Below, in pieces: positions 1 through 6,103 of a DNA stretch of 14,834 nt; the stretch's first letter is position 1, and every line of letters begins with the position of its first letter. The stretch covers positions 1-14,834 of the forward strand of contig DFDU01000059.1 of NCBI GenBank assembly GCA_002369325.1, in the 5' to 3' direction. The notes beneath the pieces are model-generated. The model was not told the origin of the DNA and searched no databases. It saw only the letters and a list, made by a program, of their open reading frames with translations. The position numbers were made by a program, and so were the translations under genes. Origin of the DNA: Lachnospiraceae bacterium UBA3820 (GTDB lineage Bacteria; Bacillota; Clostridia; Lachnospirales; Lachnospiraceae).

Positions 1-2
1 TC

Positions 3-548
3 CTTTCAGCAGATGCATTTGGAGTACTTCCTCCTGTATCGGTTCTTACTCCTGAGCAGACTAAGTATTACTTCCTTTCAGGATTTACTGCTAAGCTTGC
101 GGGTACTGAGAGAGGAATCACTGAGCCTACTCCTACATTCTCAGCTTGCTTCGGTCAGGCATTCCTTGAGCTTCATCCTACTAAGTATGCAGAGGAACTC
201 GTTAAGAAGATGGAGAAGAGCGGTGCTAAGGCATATCTTGTAAATACCGGTTGGAACGGAACAGGTAAGCGTATCTCAATCAAGGATACTCGTGGAATCA
301 TTGATGCTATCTTAAGCGGTGCTATACTTGATGCTCCTACCAAGAAGATTCCTGTATTTGACTTCGAGGTTCCTACGGAGCTTCCTGGTGTTGATCCTAA
401 GATTCTTGACCCAAGAGATACATATGCAGATGCAAGTGCTTGGGATGAGAAGGCTAAAGATCTTGCAAGCAGATTCATCAAGAACTTTGCTAAGTACGAG
501 GGTAATGAGGCAGGTAAGGCACTTGTTTCAGCAGGTCCTCAGTTATAA
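3..548 (+). CDS. pckA: Phosphoenolpyruvate carboxykinase (ATP), C-terminal part, 5' end cut by the window edge
   Basis: Cytosolic enzyme that interconverts oxaloacetate plus ATP with PEP, CO2 and ADP, at the gluconeogenesis/anaplerosis node. Only the last 181 codons are present; the frame is open from base 3 to the TAA at 546-548. The fragment opens with LSADAFGVLPPVS, the kinase-2 type metal-binding stretch of ATP-dependent PEPCK. It continues through GTERGITEPTPTFSACFG (lid and ATP site), NTGWNGTGKRISIKDTR and PTELPGVDPKILDPR, and closes with the typical tail ending SAGPQL. From memory this follows E. coli PckA nearly block for block. These motifs belong to the ATP family and not the GTP family. 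The family is ~530 residues, so about two thirds lies upstream. A strong terminator follows 34 bp after the stop. The identification is very secure; whether the missing part is intact cannot be seen. Confidence 0.97.
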   Translation, partial: LSADAFGVLPPVSVLTPEQTKYYFLSGFTAKLAGTERGITEPTPTFSACFGQAFLELHPTKYAEELVKKMEKSGAKAYLVNTGWNGTGKRISIKDTRGIIDAILSGAILDAPTKKIPVFDFEVPTELPGVDPKILDPRDTYADASAWDEKAKDLASRFIKNFAKYEGNEAGKALVSAGPQL

Positions 549-582
549 AATAAAATTCGAGTTTTTTATTAAAACCGGTATG

Positions 583-610
583 AAGGCTTCCGATGACGGA
601 AGCCTTTTAT
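583..610 (+). terminator. Rho-independent terminator of pckA
   Basis: A perfect 9-bp stem (583-591 with 598-606, arms AAGGCTTCC/GGAAGCCTT) extended by G592-C597 around a four-base ATGA loop. The 3' arm runs into TTTTAT. It lies 34 bp after the pckA stop. Confidence 0.9.
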
Positions 611-630
611 ACTTTGCGATAACATTAATT

Positions 631-685
631 AAAGCATAGGGTACTTACAACATAACGTTAATTTGTTAAGTGCACTATGCTTTTT
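631..685 (+). terminator. Long stem-loop with T-run, possible second terminator or dispersed hairpin element
   Basis: Outer stem AAAGCATAG (631-639) pairs with CTATGCTTT (675-683). An inner stem ACTTACAA (643-650) pairs with TTGTTAAGT (663-671), with one bulged T. It ends in TTTTT. It resembles the stem-loop at 6508-6559 in sequence as well as shape: both start with CATAGGGT and end with CTATGCTTTTT. It may back up the pckA terminator or belong to a small repeat family. Confidence 0.55.
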
Positions 686-759
686 ATGTTTAAGTTCTAT
701 GAAAGCTTCATATAAGCTTCATATAAGCAGAAATCTTCAGCTGAAATTCTTATACCGGT

Positions 760-797
760 AGCAAAAAACAAGTGCTTTCGGCACTGTTATTTGCTGC
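760..797 (+). other. Stem-loop upstream of the MerR-type gene
   Basis: AGCAAA near 760-765 pairs with TTTGCT near 791-796. Inside it, AAC pairs with GTT and AGTGC (771-775) with GCACT (781-785), with one mismatch and one bulged A. There is no strong T-run after it. It sits just before a TATAAT at 800-805, so it could be a weak terminator or an operator/leader structure. Its function is not determined. Confidence 0.4.
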
Positions 798-913
798 TTT
801 ATAATATGTCGAATGCCGTCTTTATTTTGTATATGAATTATGAATAAAAATTTCGGTATGTATGTTAAAGTTATTTTCATAAGAAAATGATTTACGGAAA
901 GGAAGTATGATAT

Positions 914-1651
914 ATGGGAATTTATATGATAAAGGATGCGGCTAAAGAACTTAACGTTGAGGCTCATGTATTAAGATATTGGGAAGAAGAACTTGGCCTT
1001 ACTATCAAGAGAAACTCGATGGGACACAGATATTATGATGAAAAGGATATAATGATTTTTAAAAATGTTCAGGAGTTAAAGAAAAGGGGGCTTTCGCTTA
1101 AAGATATAAGGGATGGAATAGAAAAGGCAAAAAAAGAGCAGGCAAGTATAAAAAGAATCTCGGATGAGTCGGATGAAGACGTTAAAGTTTACAGCTTTAA
1201 TGATTTTAAGAAAAACAAGAACAGTGAAAGTCTGGATTGCAATCCAAATGATGAAAAAAATGAACCGGATGATGTTTGCATAACTGAAAACAAAGATATG
1301 ATAAACAGTAAAGAAAATAACACAGAAGAAACAGAAAATGATAATTACTTATCAGACGATTTGCACGTGGTCAACTATAAGATAAACCGGTTGCAAAATG
1401 TAATGAATAAGGTTATAGCGAATGCTTTGCGCGAGAACAAGGATATAATAACAGCATCGATTAAAGAAGAAATAACAAGTGATGTTATGAAACAATTTGA
1501 TACGGTTATGAGAGAAAAAGAGGAACGTGAAGAAAAAAGATTTAAAAGACTTGATGAATATTTAAGAGAAATTCAAAGAGCCAATTTGGAGGCTGCGGCA
1601 GCAAAAGAAAAAGGCTTTTTCAGAAGGAGAAAGCTAAAACAAAGATATTAA
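914..1651 (+). CDS. MerR-type DNA-binding protein with coiled coil and basic tail (RacA-like architecture)
   Basis: Residues about 2-72 form a MerR-family winged helix-turn-helix: IKDAAKELNV helix, LRYWEEELGL, then GHRYYDEKDI and the LKKRGLSLKDIRD helix. Residues 73-150 are acidic, low in complexity and probably disordered. Residues about 152-232 are predicted coiled coil with many E, K and R, and the end is a basic tail (GFFRRRKLKQRY). There is no effector-binding domain or cysteine cluster of the classical metal or drug MerR regulators. HTH plus coiled coil plus basic tail recalls the chromosome-anchoring protein RacA and phage/plasmid MerR-like proteins. The start at 914 is supported by AAAGGAAG at 898-905, 8 bp upstream; Met5 is also possible. 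The gene is monocistronic, flanked by gaps of 365 and 141 bp. DNA binding is secure; whether it regulates transcription or organises DNA is open. Confidence 0.8.
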   Translation: MGIYMIKDAAKELNVEAHVLRYWEEELGLTIKRNSMGHRYYDEKDIMIFKNVQELKKRGLSLKDIRDGIEKAKKEQASIKRISDESDEDVKVYSFNDFKKNKNSESLDCNPNDEKNEPDDVCITENKDMINSKENNTEETENDNYLSDDLHVVNYKINRLQNVMNKVIANALRENKDIITASIKEEITSDVMKQFDTVMREKEEREEKRFKRLDEYLREIQRANLEAAAAKEKGFFRRRKLKQRY

Positions 1652-1684
1652 TATTAAAAATATATGGTTGATATAAGAAGCCTG

Positions 1685-1693
1685 TGATATAAT
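1685..1693 (+). promoter_or_regulatory. Extended -10 promoter candidate, distal, for the lipoprotein operon
   Basis: TGATATAAT is an exact extended -10 (TGnTATAAT, hexamer 1688-1693). A TTGATA at 1668-1673 is too close (14 bp) to be an ideal -35, so recognition would rest on the extended -10. It would give a leader of about 95 nt. Confidence 0.45.
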
Positions 1694-1761
1694 ATGCGAG
1701 TAGTATTTTATTTGCATTAGAATCCGCTGTGTTTGCATTTGTTTTAATGTAAATAAGCGAA

Positions 1762-1770
1762 TGATATAAT
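1762..1770 (+). promoter_or_regulatory. Extended -10 promoter candidate, proximal, for the lipoprotein operon
   Basis: A second exact TGATATAAT (hexamer 1765-1770) lies 22 bp before the start codon, with no good -35 at 17 bp. Initiation here would leave a leader of only about 15 nt that still includes GGAGG at 1781-1785. Confidence 0.4.
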
Positions 1771-1792
1771 AAAATATATTGGAGGTTTTACT

Positions 1793-2650
1793 TTGAAGAA
1801 AAGACTATTTATACTTGCGCTTCTTTTGACGGTTACTTTGGTATTCGCGGCTTGTTCGGGAAAAAATGATAAGAAGGATTCCGAAAAAACAGAGAACACC
1901 GAAACGGAAACTGAAACAGAAGAAAGCAAAAAGGAAACAATAGAAGAATCAACCGAAGAAGCAAAGGATGATTCGGAGGAAACTACAGAAGATAATGCTG
2001 ATACAACAAATACCTCCGAAGAAGCCGGAAAAGAAGGAGATATTATGGGAAATACACTTTTGTATCAGGGACATGCAAGTGCGAGAATTGTTACAACCGA
2101 AGGAAAGGTAATATATATTGATCCGTATGCAGGAGAGGGTTATGATCTTCCTGCGGATTTAATACTTGTTACACACGATCATTATGATCATACGGGAATA
2201 GATAAAATCAGCCAAAAAAATACAGACTGTGTAACCATAACATGGAAAGAGGCTTTGAAGGACGGGATGCATCAAAGCTTTGATTTGGGATATGTTAAGG
2301 TAGAGGCGGTTGAAGCGGGATATAATCCTAATCATAATGTTTCGAGCTGTGTAGGTTATATACTTACATTTTCAAACGGCGTGTCGGTATATTTTACCGG
2401 AGATACATCAACCACACCTCAGATGTCTGAGCTTGCATCAAGAAATCTTGATTATGCATTTATATGCTGTGACGGTGTATATAATATGGGCTTGGAAGAA
2501 GCTGCGGAGTGTGCAAAAACCATAAATACAAAGCATAATATTCCTTACCATATAGTACCGGGAGCGGATTTTGATATGGAGAAAGCGGAAGCTTTTGCTG
2601 CACCGAATAAGCTGATTGTAGAAGCCGGCGAGGAAATTATACTTGAATAA
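1793..2650 (+). CDS. Lipoprotein with UlaG-like metallo-beta-lactamase domain
   Basis: Starts at TTG (1793), 7 bp after GGAGG at 1781-1785. Residues 1-21 are a lipoprotein signal (MKKR, hydrophobic core, LVFAAC) with Cys21 as the lipidation site. Residues 22-84 are a very acidic E/T/K-rich linker. Residues 85-285 are a metallo-beta-lactamase fold: GHAS with His94, THDHYDHTG at 127-135 (His128, His130, Asp132, His133 as metal ligands), His181 in NPNHNVSS, GDTS at 203-206 and His253 in IPYH. This order fits the small UlaG/L-ascorbate-6-phosphate lactonase-like hydrolases. The substrate is unknown. An internal AAGGAG (2034-2039) sits 5 bp before ATG Met85 exactly at the domain boundary, so a second, cytosolic form is possible. 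It is followed 14 bp later by the kinase gene, evidently in one operon. The fold is secure and the function is not. Confidence 0.88.
   Translation: MKKRLFILALLLTVTLVFAACSGKNDKKDSEKTENTETETETEESKKETIEESTEEAKDDSEETTEDNADTTNTSEEAGKEGDIMGNTLLYQGHASARIVTTEGKVIYIDPYAGEGYDLPADLILVTHDHYDHTGIDKISQKNTDCVTITWKEALKDGMHQSFDLGYVKVEAVEAGYNPNHNVSSCVGYILTFSNGVSVYFTGDTSTTPQMSELASRNLDYAFICCDGVYNMGLEEAAECAKTINTKHNIPYHIVPGADFDMEKAEAFAAPNKLIVEAGEEIILE
2034..2047 (+). promoter_or_regulatory. Internal ribosome binding site and ATG inside the metallo-beta-lactamase gene
   Basis: AAGGAG at 2034-2039, a 5-bp spacer, then in-frame ATG 2045-2047 (Met85). The encoded short form would be a complete 201-residue metallo-beta-lactamase domain without signal peptide or linker. 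Confidence 0.5.
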
Positions 2651-2664
2651 ACGGAGGAAAACAG

Positions 2665-3570
2665 ATGGTTTATACAGTGACACTTAATCCGTCTCTTGAT
2701 TATATAGTCACGGTTAATGATTTAAAACTCGGACTTACAAACAGAACATCGTCTGAAATGATTTTACCCGGCGGAAAAGGTGTAAATGTATCAATCGTGT
2801 TGAGCAACCTTGGTATTCAAAATACTGCTTTTTATTTTGCAGCAGGTTTTGTGGGTGAAGAGATTACAAAGAGAATAAAGAAAATGGGTATAAATGCAGA
2901 TTTTATAACCGTTGACGAGGGTAATTCCAGAATAAATATAAAGATAAAAAACATCGACGGAACCGAAATAAACGGCTCGGGACCTGATATATCAAAAGAA
3001 AAGCTTGATGAACTTATGGAAAAGCTTGACTCGATAAAGGACAAAGATATTTTGGTTCTTGCCGGAAGCATACCGTCGTCGGTACCGGCTTCTATTTATG
3101 CTGATATTATGGAAAGGCTGTCCGACAAGGATATAGATATAGTTGTCGATGCATCGAAAGATTTACTCCTGAATGTGCTTAAATACAGACCGTTCCTCAT
3201 TAAACCGAATAATCATGAGCTTGGAGAGATATTCGGAATAAAGCTTGATAGCAGAGAAAACGTAATTCCTTATGCAAATAAGCTTCGTGATATGGGCGCA
3301 AAAAATGTGCTTGTTTCACTTGCGGGTAAAGGCGCGGTATTGGTTTGCGAAGACGGAACCGTATATGAAAGTGAAGCACCGGAGGGTGAACTTGTAAATG
3401 CGGTCGGCGCAGGTGATTCGATGGTTGCGGGCTTTATAGCAGGATGGCTTGAAAATAAAGATATGGAATATGCTTTTAAGATGGGCCTTTCGGCAGGCTC
3501 TGCAAGCGCATTTTCGGAATATCTTGCAACAAAGGAAGAAATTATTAAAGTATATTCCGACTTTTCATAA
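2665..3570 (+). CDS. pfkB: PfkB-family sugar-phosphate kinase, 1-phosphofructokinase (FruK/LacC) subgroup
   Basis: Cytosolic ribokinase-fold kinase. It begins with VYTVTLNPSLDYIV, the N-terminal signature of the FruK/LacC/PfkB subgroup, which phosphorylates fructose-1-phosphate, tagatose-6-phosphate or fructose-6-phosphate. PfkB signature 1 is GGKGVN at 36-41 (substrate site). KPNNHEL is at 180-186. Signature 2, NAVGAGDSMVAGF at 245-257, carries the anion hole GAGD and catalytic base Asp251. The length of 301 aa is normal. GGAGG at 2653-2657 lies 7 bp before ATG 2665. It follows the metallo-beta-lactamase gene by 14 bp, so the two are probably co-transcribed. No PTS or transporter gene adjoins, so a true fructose-utilisation role cannot be inferred and the exact substrate is uncertain. 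Confidence 0.88.
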   Translation: MVYTVTLNPSLDYIVTVNDLKLGLTNRTSSEMILPGGKGVNVSIVLSNLGIQNTAFYFAAGFVGEEITKRIKKMGINADFITVDEGNSRINIKIKNIDGTEINGSGPDISKEKLDELMEKLDSIKDKDILVLAGSIPSSVPASIYADIMERLSDKDIDIVVDASKDLLLNVLKYRPFLIKPNNHELGEIFGIKLDSRENVIPYANKLRDMGAKNVLVSLAGKGAVLVCEDGTVYESEAPEGELVNAVGAGDSMVAGFIAGWLENKDMEYAFKMGLSAGSASAFSEYLATKEEIIKVYSDFS

Positions 3571-3604
3571 AATAAAAAACGGCAGTCTGTTTACAGACTG
3601 CCGT
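3571..3604 (-). terminator. Terminator of the histidine phosphatase gene, stem overlapping its coding end
   Basis: An 11-bp stem (3579-3589 with 3594-3604) with loop TTTA. On the minus strand the stem runs into T6ATTTT (3571-3578). The minus-strand stop codon is in the loop (3591-3593), so the ascending arm encodes the last residues, NGSL. On the plus strand the T-run is poor, so it would end pfkB transcription less efficiently, although it lies between the convergent genes. Confidence 0.85.
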
Positions 3605-4211
3605 TATACATAATCATAGTTTCATTTATTACATTATATTTGCCATCATTGTAGTCTACAACTATTATATTGCAATTTGTTTGAAGACCTCCTGACCAGA
3701 ATTCGCCGGTCGGGTGTTTTTTTATGTAGCTCATGATGGCTTTGTTTATTGCACCGTGAGCAACTATCATAACACGTTCACATTTATCTTCAAGGGGTTC
3801 GATTTTATCTTTCATAAAATCACCGGCTCTTTCAATTAAATGTTCAAAGGTTTCGGCATCGTCGGATGCGACATATAATTCCGGTTTTTTAAAAAAATAT
3901 TTAAAGGTAAGATTTTCATCCTTGATAAGTTCGGAGAAGTTTTCGCCTTCAAAGTGACCGAAGCTGATTTCCTTTATTCGATCGTCGGTCAAAATTTCTA
4001 TATTGCGATTGCCGCGAATAAGTGTGGCGGTTTCATAGGCACGCTTTAACGGACTTGAATATATCAGATCGATTTTTGTATCCTTTAATCCTTCGCCCGT
4101 TTTTATGGCGAGCTCACGCCCGTAGTCGTTCAATTCTATATCCTTGCTTCCCTGAAGCCTTTTGCCTTTATTCCAGGTGGTTTCACCGTGTCTTACTATA
4201 TATATTTCCAT
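3591..4211 (-). CDS. Histidine phosphatase family protein (phosphoglycerate mutase-like)
   Basis: A 206-residue cytosolic member of the branch-1 histidine phosphatases. IVRHGETTWN at 5-14 gives the phosphate-accepting His8 and Arg7. SSPLKRAYETA around 52-62 gives Arg57. The acid is probably Glu82 (KEISFGHFEG). VAHGA at 150-154 holds the second catalytic His152. The family includes cofactor-dependent phosphoglycerate mutase, alpha-ribazole phosphatase and broad-specificity sugar phosphatases. The size and sequence fit the last two better than GpmA, and no cobalamin genes are near, so the substrate is left open. No good ribosome binding site is visible before ATG 4211. It lies 147 bp downstream of ung on the same strand, without a clear terminator between, so read-through is possible. 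Confidence 0.88.
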   Translation of the reverse strand: MEIYIVRHGETTWNKGKRLQGSKDIELNDYGRELAIKTGEGLKDTKIDLIYSSPLKRAYETATLIRGNRNIEILTDDRIKEISFGHFEGENFSELIKDENLTFKYFFKKPELYVASDDAETFEHLIERAGDFMKDKIEPLEDKCERVMIVAHGAINKAIMSYIKKHPTGEFWSGGLQTNCNIIVVDYNDGKYNVINETMIMYNGSL

Positions 4212-4303
4212 AACAAATACTTTTAATCTGCCCTTTCATGATATGACGTCAAATTTAAAACATATCTCTTTCATACATTAAGTGATATTAAGAGATACCG
4301 GTA

Positions 4304-4363
4304 ATGAGATATACCATCTATATTCTAATGAGTTATACGTTATCTGCCTTCCGATGAGTTATA
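4304..4363. repeat. Three degenerate ~25-bp repeats at the 3' end of ung
   Basis: ATGAG(A/T)TATA begins at 4304, 4328 and 4354, with (T)ATCTGCC following the second and third copies. Spacings are 24 and 26 bp. The last copy covers the ung stop codon (4359-4361). Confidence 0.4.
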
Positions 4364-5033
4364 TATTTTCTATCTGCCAGTCTATCGGCTCAATACCGTT
4401 TGCCTCAAGAAATTCGTTTGCTTTGCTGAAGTGCCTGCAACCGTAAAAGCCTCTGTAAACCGAAAGCGGTGACGGATGCGGCGCCTTGAGTATAAGATGC
4501 TTGGGGTTATTAAGCATGGCAGCTTTCTTTTGGGCAAATCCGCCCCAAAGCAAAAAGACTATCGGCCTGTCCTGCTCATTTACGGCACGTATGGCTGCAT
4601 CGGTAAATTCCTCCCAGCCCTTACCCTGATGTGAGGCAGCCTGATGCGCGCGAACCGTAAGCACTGAATTTAACAAAAGAACTCCCTGTTCTGCCCACTT
4701 GACGAGATAACCGTTATTCGGAATATAACATCCGAGATCCTCATGAAGCTCCTTATATATATTCACAAGTGAAGGCGGGATGGCAACATCGGGCTTTACG
4801 GAAAAGCATAAACCATGTGCCTGACCGTCATCATGGTACGGATCCTGACCGATTATAACGCATTTGACATCACTTAAGGGTGTCAGATGAAAGGCGTTAA
4901 AAATATCATCGCCGGGCGGAAATATTTTTTTTGTAGCATATTCCTGTCCGATGAAATCAAATAGTTTTTTGTAATAATCTTTTTTATATTCGGGTGCAAG
5001 AGCCTTGGCCCAATCATTGCTAATCGGTGGCAT
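4359..5033 (-). CDS. ung: Uracil-DNA glycosylase, family 1
   Basis: Removes uracil from DNA as the first step of base excision repair; monofunctional and cytosolic. Residues 62-67 are the water-activating motif GQDPYH with catalytic Asp64. Residues 74-77 (GLCF) form part of the uracil pocket, and LLNSVLTV at 120-127 holds Asn122. LLWG is at 161-164. The minor-groove intercalation loop HPSPLS starts at catalytic His186. The length of 224 aa is that of the family, with no truncation. ATG 5033 is preceded by AAGGAAGG with 8-9 bp spacing (plus positions about 5042-5050). Transcription probably begins at the extended -10 at 5069-5077. The gene is transcribed away from the flavoprotein gene. Confidence 0.97.
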   Translation of the reverse strand: MPPISNDWAKALAPEYKKDYYKKLFDFIGQEYATKKIFPPGDDIFNAFHLTPLSDVKCVIIGQDPYHDDGQAHGLCFSVKPDVAIPPSLVNIYKELHEDLGCYIPNNGYLVKWAEQGVLLLNSVLTVRAHQAASHQGKGWEEFTDAAIRAVNEQDRPIVFLLWGGFAQKKAAMLNNPKHLILKAPHPSPLSVYRGFYGCRHFSKANEFLEANGIEPIDWQIENI

Positions 5034-5068
5034 ATCGTAATTCCTTCCTTGGTAAAAATTGTTTTTTC

Positions 5069-5077
5069 ATTATATCA
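5069..5077 (-). promoter_or_regulatory. Extended -10 promoter of ung
   Basis: On the minus strand this reads TGATATAAT, with the -10 hexamer at 5069-5074. There is no TTGACA-like -35. The place where a -35 would lie (about 5092-5097) is taken by the -10 of the divergent promoter. Confidence 0.55.
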
Positions 5078-5092
5078 CATATTAAACAGATA

Positions 5093-5101
5093 TGGTATAA
5101 T
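5093..5101 (+). promoter_or_regulatory. Extended -10 promoter of the flavoprotein gene
   Basis: TGGTATAAT with hexamer 5096-5101 and no recognisable -35. Initiation here gives a leader of about 125 nt that contains both 50-bp repeat copies. It is back to back with the ung promoter. Confidence 0.5.
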
Positions 5102-5130
5102 AACGAAGAAAAGTTTTATTTATTCGTTGG

Positions 5131-5230
5131 TGTAAAAGATCAATGGAGATATGGAGTTTATTTTATTCAGGGAAAGACATTGTAAAAGATTAATGAAAAT
5201 ATAGGGTTTATTTTTTTTAGGGAAAGGCGA
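5131..5230 (+). repeat. Imperfect 50-bp tandem duplication in the flavoprotein leader
   Basis: 5131-5180 and 5181-5230 align without gaps at 40 of 50 positions. Eight of the ten differences are transitions. Both copies start TGTAAAAGAT and carry AGGGAAAG. The second copy supplies the working ribosome binding site; the first has the same purine stretch but no following start codon. Confidence 0.85.
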
Positions 5231-5234
5231 AAAA

Positions 5235-5798
5235 ATGGTATTACTTATCAATGCGTGTGTACGTGAAGAGTCTCGAACATTAAGACTTGCGAAATATCTT
5301 ACTGATAAATTTGATGACGAGGTAAAAGAGGTTAAGCTGTCGGAATTGGATTTTCCTCATGTGGATGAGACATTTCTTGATTTTAGGGATAAATGTGTTC
5401 AAACCGGTGATTATTCGGATTCTGCTTTTAATCTTGCAAAAGATTTTGCGGCAGCAGATACGATTGTAGTGGCGGCACCTTATTGGGATCTTTCGTTCCC
5501 TGCAACCGTAAAGCAGTATTTTGAACAGGTGACCGTTCTCGGATTAACCTTTTCCTATGACGAAAACGGTGCTGTTCACGGCTTATGCAATGCGAAGAAA
5601 CTCTACTATGTAATGACTGCCGGTGGTCAGGTTTATAAGGCTGATTACGGTTTCGGATATGTAAATGCATTGGCGCAGAGCTTTTACGGAATAACAGACA
5701 CACTGCTCATTAAAGCAGAAGGACTTGACATAGAATACATAAACACCGAAAGTGTATTATCCTCCGCCGAAAGAGCAATTGACAGATTATTCACCTAA
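5235..5798 (+). CDS. Flavodoxin-fold NAD(P)H oxidoreductase (azoreductase/quinone reductase-like)
   Basis: A 187-residue cytosolic protein of the Flavodoxin_2/NADPH-dependent FMN reductase type. The N-terminal strand VLLINACVREESRTLRLAKYL is the FMN phosphate-binding loop region (about 3-22). APYWDLSFPATVKQYFEQV (81-99) is the family's isoalloxazine-binding segment. TAGG at 128-131 follows the fourth strand. The family reduces quinones, azo compounds or FMN with NAD(P)H; the natural substrate cannot be told. AGGGAAAGG at 5219-5227 precedes ATG 5235 by about 8 bp. It stands alone, diverges from ung, and is followed by the repeat-rich interval with no simple terminator; the large inverted repeat downstream might serve as one. 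Confidence 0.85.
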   Translation: MVLLINACVREESRTLRLAKYLTDKFDDEVKEVKLSELDFPHVDETFLDFRDKCVQTGDYSDSAFNLAKDFAAADTIVVAAPYWDLSFPATVKQYFEQVTVLGLTFSYDENGAVHGLCNAKKLYYVMTAGGQVYKADYGFGYVNALAQSFYGITDTLLIKAEGLDIEYINTESVLSSAERAIDRLFT

Positions 5799-5820
5799 AT
5801 TACAGTTTGTCCTTGCATAG

Positions 5821-6091
5821 GCAGGCAGATAACCTATTCATATACAGGCAGAATAACAGGCAGGGGTACGTAACTGACATAATTTGTTAAATCAGGGCAC
5901 AAGTGCTTTTGAGATTTGCACGAAAACGAAAAACTCACTACGTTCAGACATTTCGTTTTCTGAGCAAATCATCTTCAATCACTTGCTGCTGATTTGACAC
6001 AAATTATGCAAATGTTATTGTACCCCTGCCTGTTATCCTGCCTGCAAACGAACCGGTTATCTGCTTGCAAACGAACCGGTTATCTGCTTGC
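5821..6091. repeat. Long imperfect inverted repeat able to fold into one hairpin
   Basis: Nested arms pair in order from outside in. 5821-5834 pairs with 6055-6068 (13 of 14) or equally with 6078-6091. 5845-5869 pairs with 6020-6044 (24 of 25). CATAATTTGT 5878-5887 pairs with 5999-6008. AAATCAG 5889-5895 pairs with CTGATTT 5989-5995. CAAGTG, GATTTGC and AAAACGAAA then pair with partners between 5952 and 5987. The apical loop is about 5932-5950. No ORF and no clear target-site duplication. Confidence 0.8.
6043..6088. repeat. Exact 23-bp tandem duplication
   Basis: Two identical adjacent units, 6043-6065 and 6066-6088, containing GCAAACGAACCGGTTATCTG. Both carry GGTTATCTGC, the complement of the outer left arm of the inverted repeat at 5825-5834. 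Confidence 0.9.
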
Positions 6092-6103
6092 AACAGAGAA
6101 CAT

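Larger units (their letters stand above)
549..913. other. Gene-free interval between pckA and the MerR-type gene
   Basis: No ORF with a ribosome binding site is seen here. It holds, in order, the pckA terminator (583-610), a long stem-loop (631-685), an exact 11-bp tandem duplication AAGCTTCATAT at 703-713 and 714-724, a palindromic stretch around TTCAGCTGAA (about 730-751), a second stem-loop (about 760-797), and a TATAAT box at 800-805 without a convincing -35. The MerR-type gene's ribosome binding site AAAGGAAG follows at 898-905. Confidence 0.7.

Noticed and set aside
1793..2650. Beta-lactam resistance enzyme
   Set aside because: The motif order and short domain fit UlaG-like hydrolases, not class B beta-lactamases, so a resistance role is not supported.
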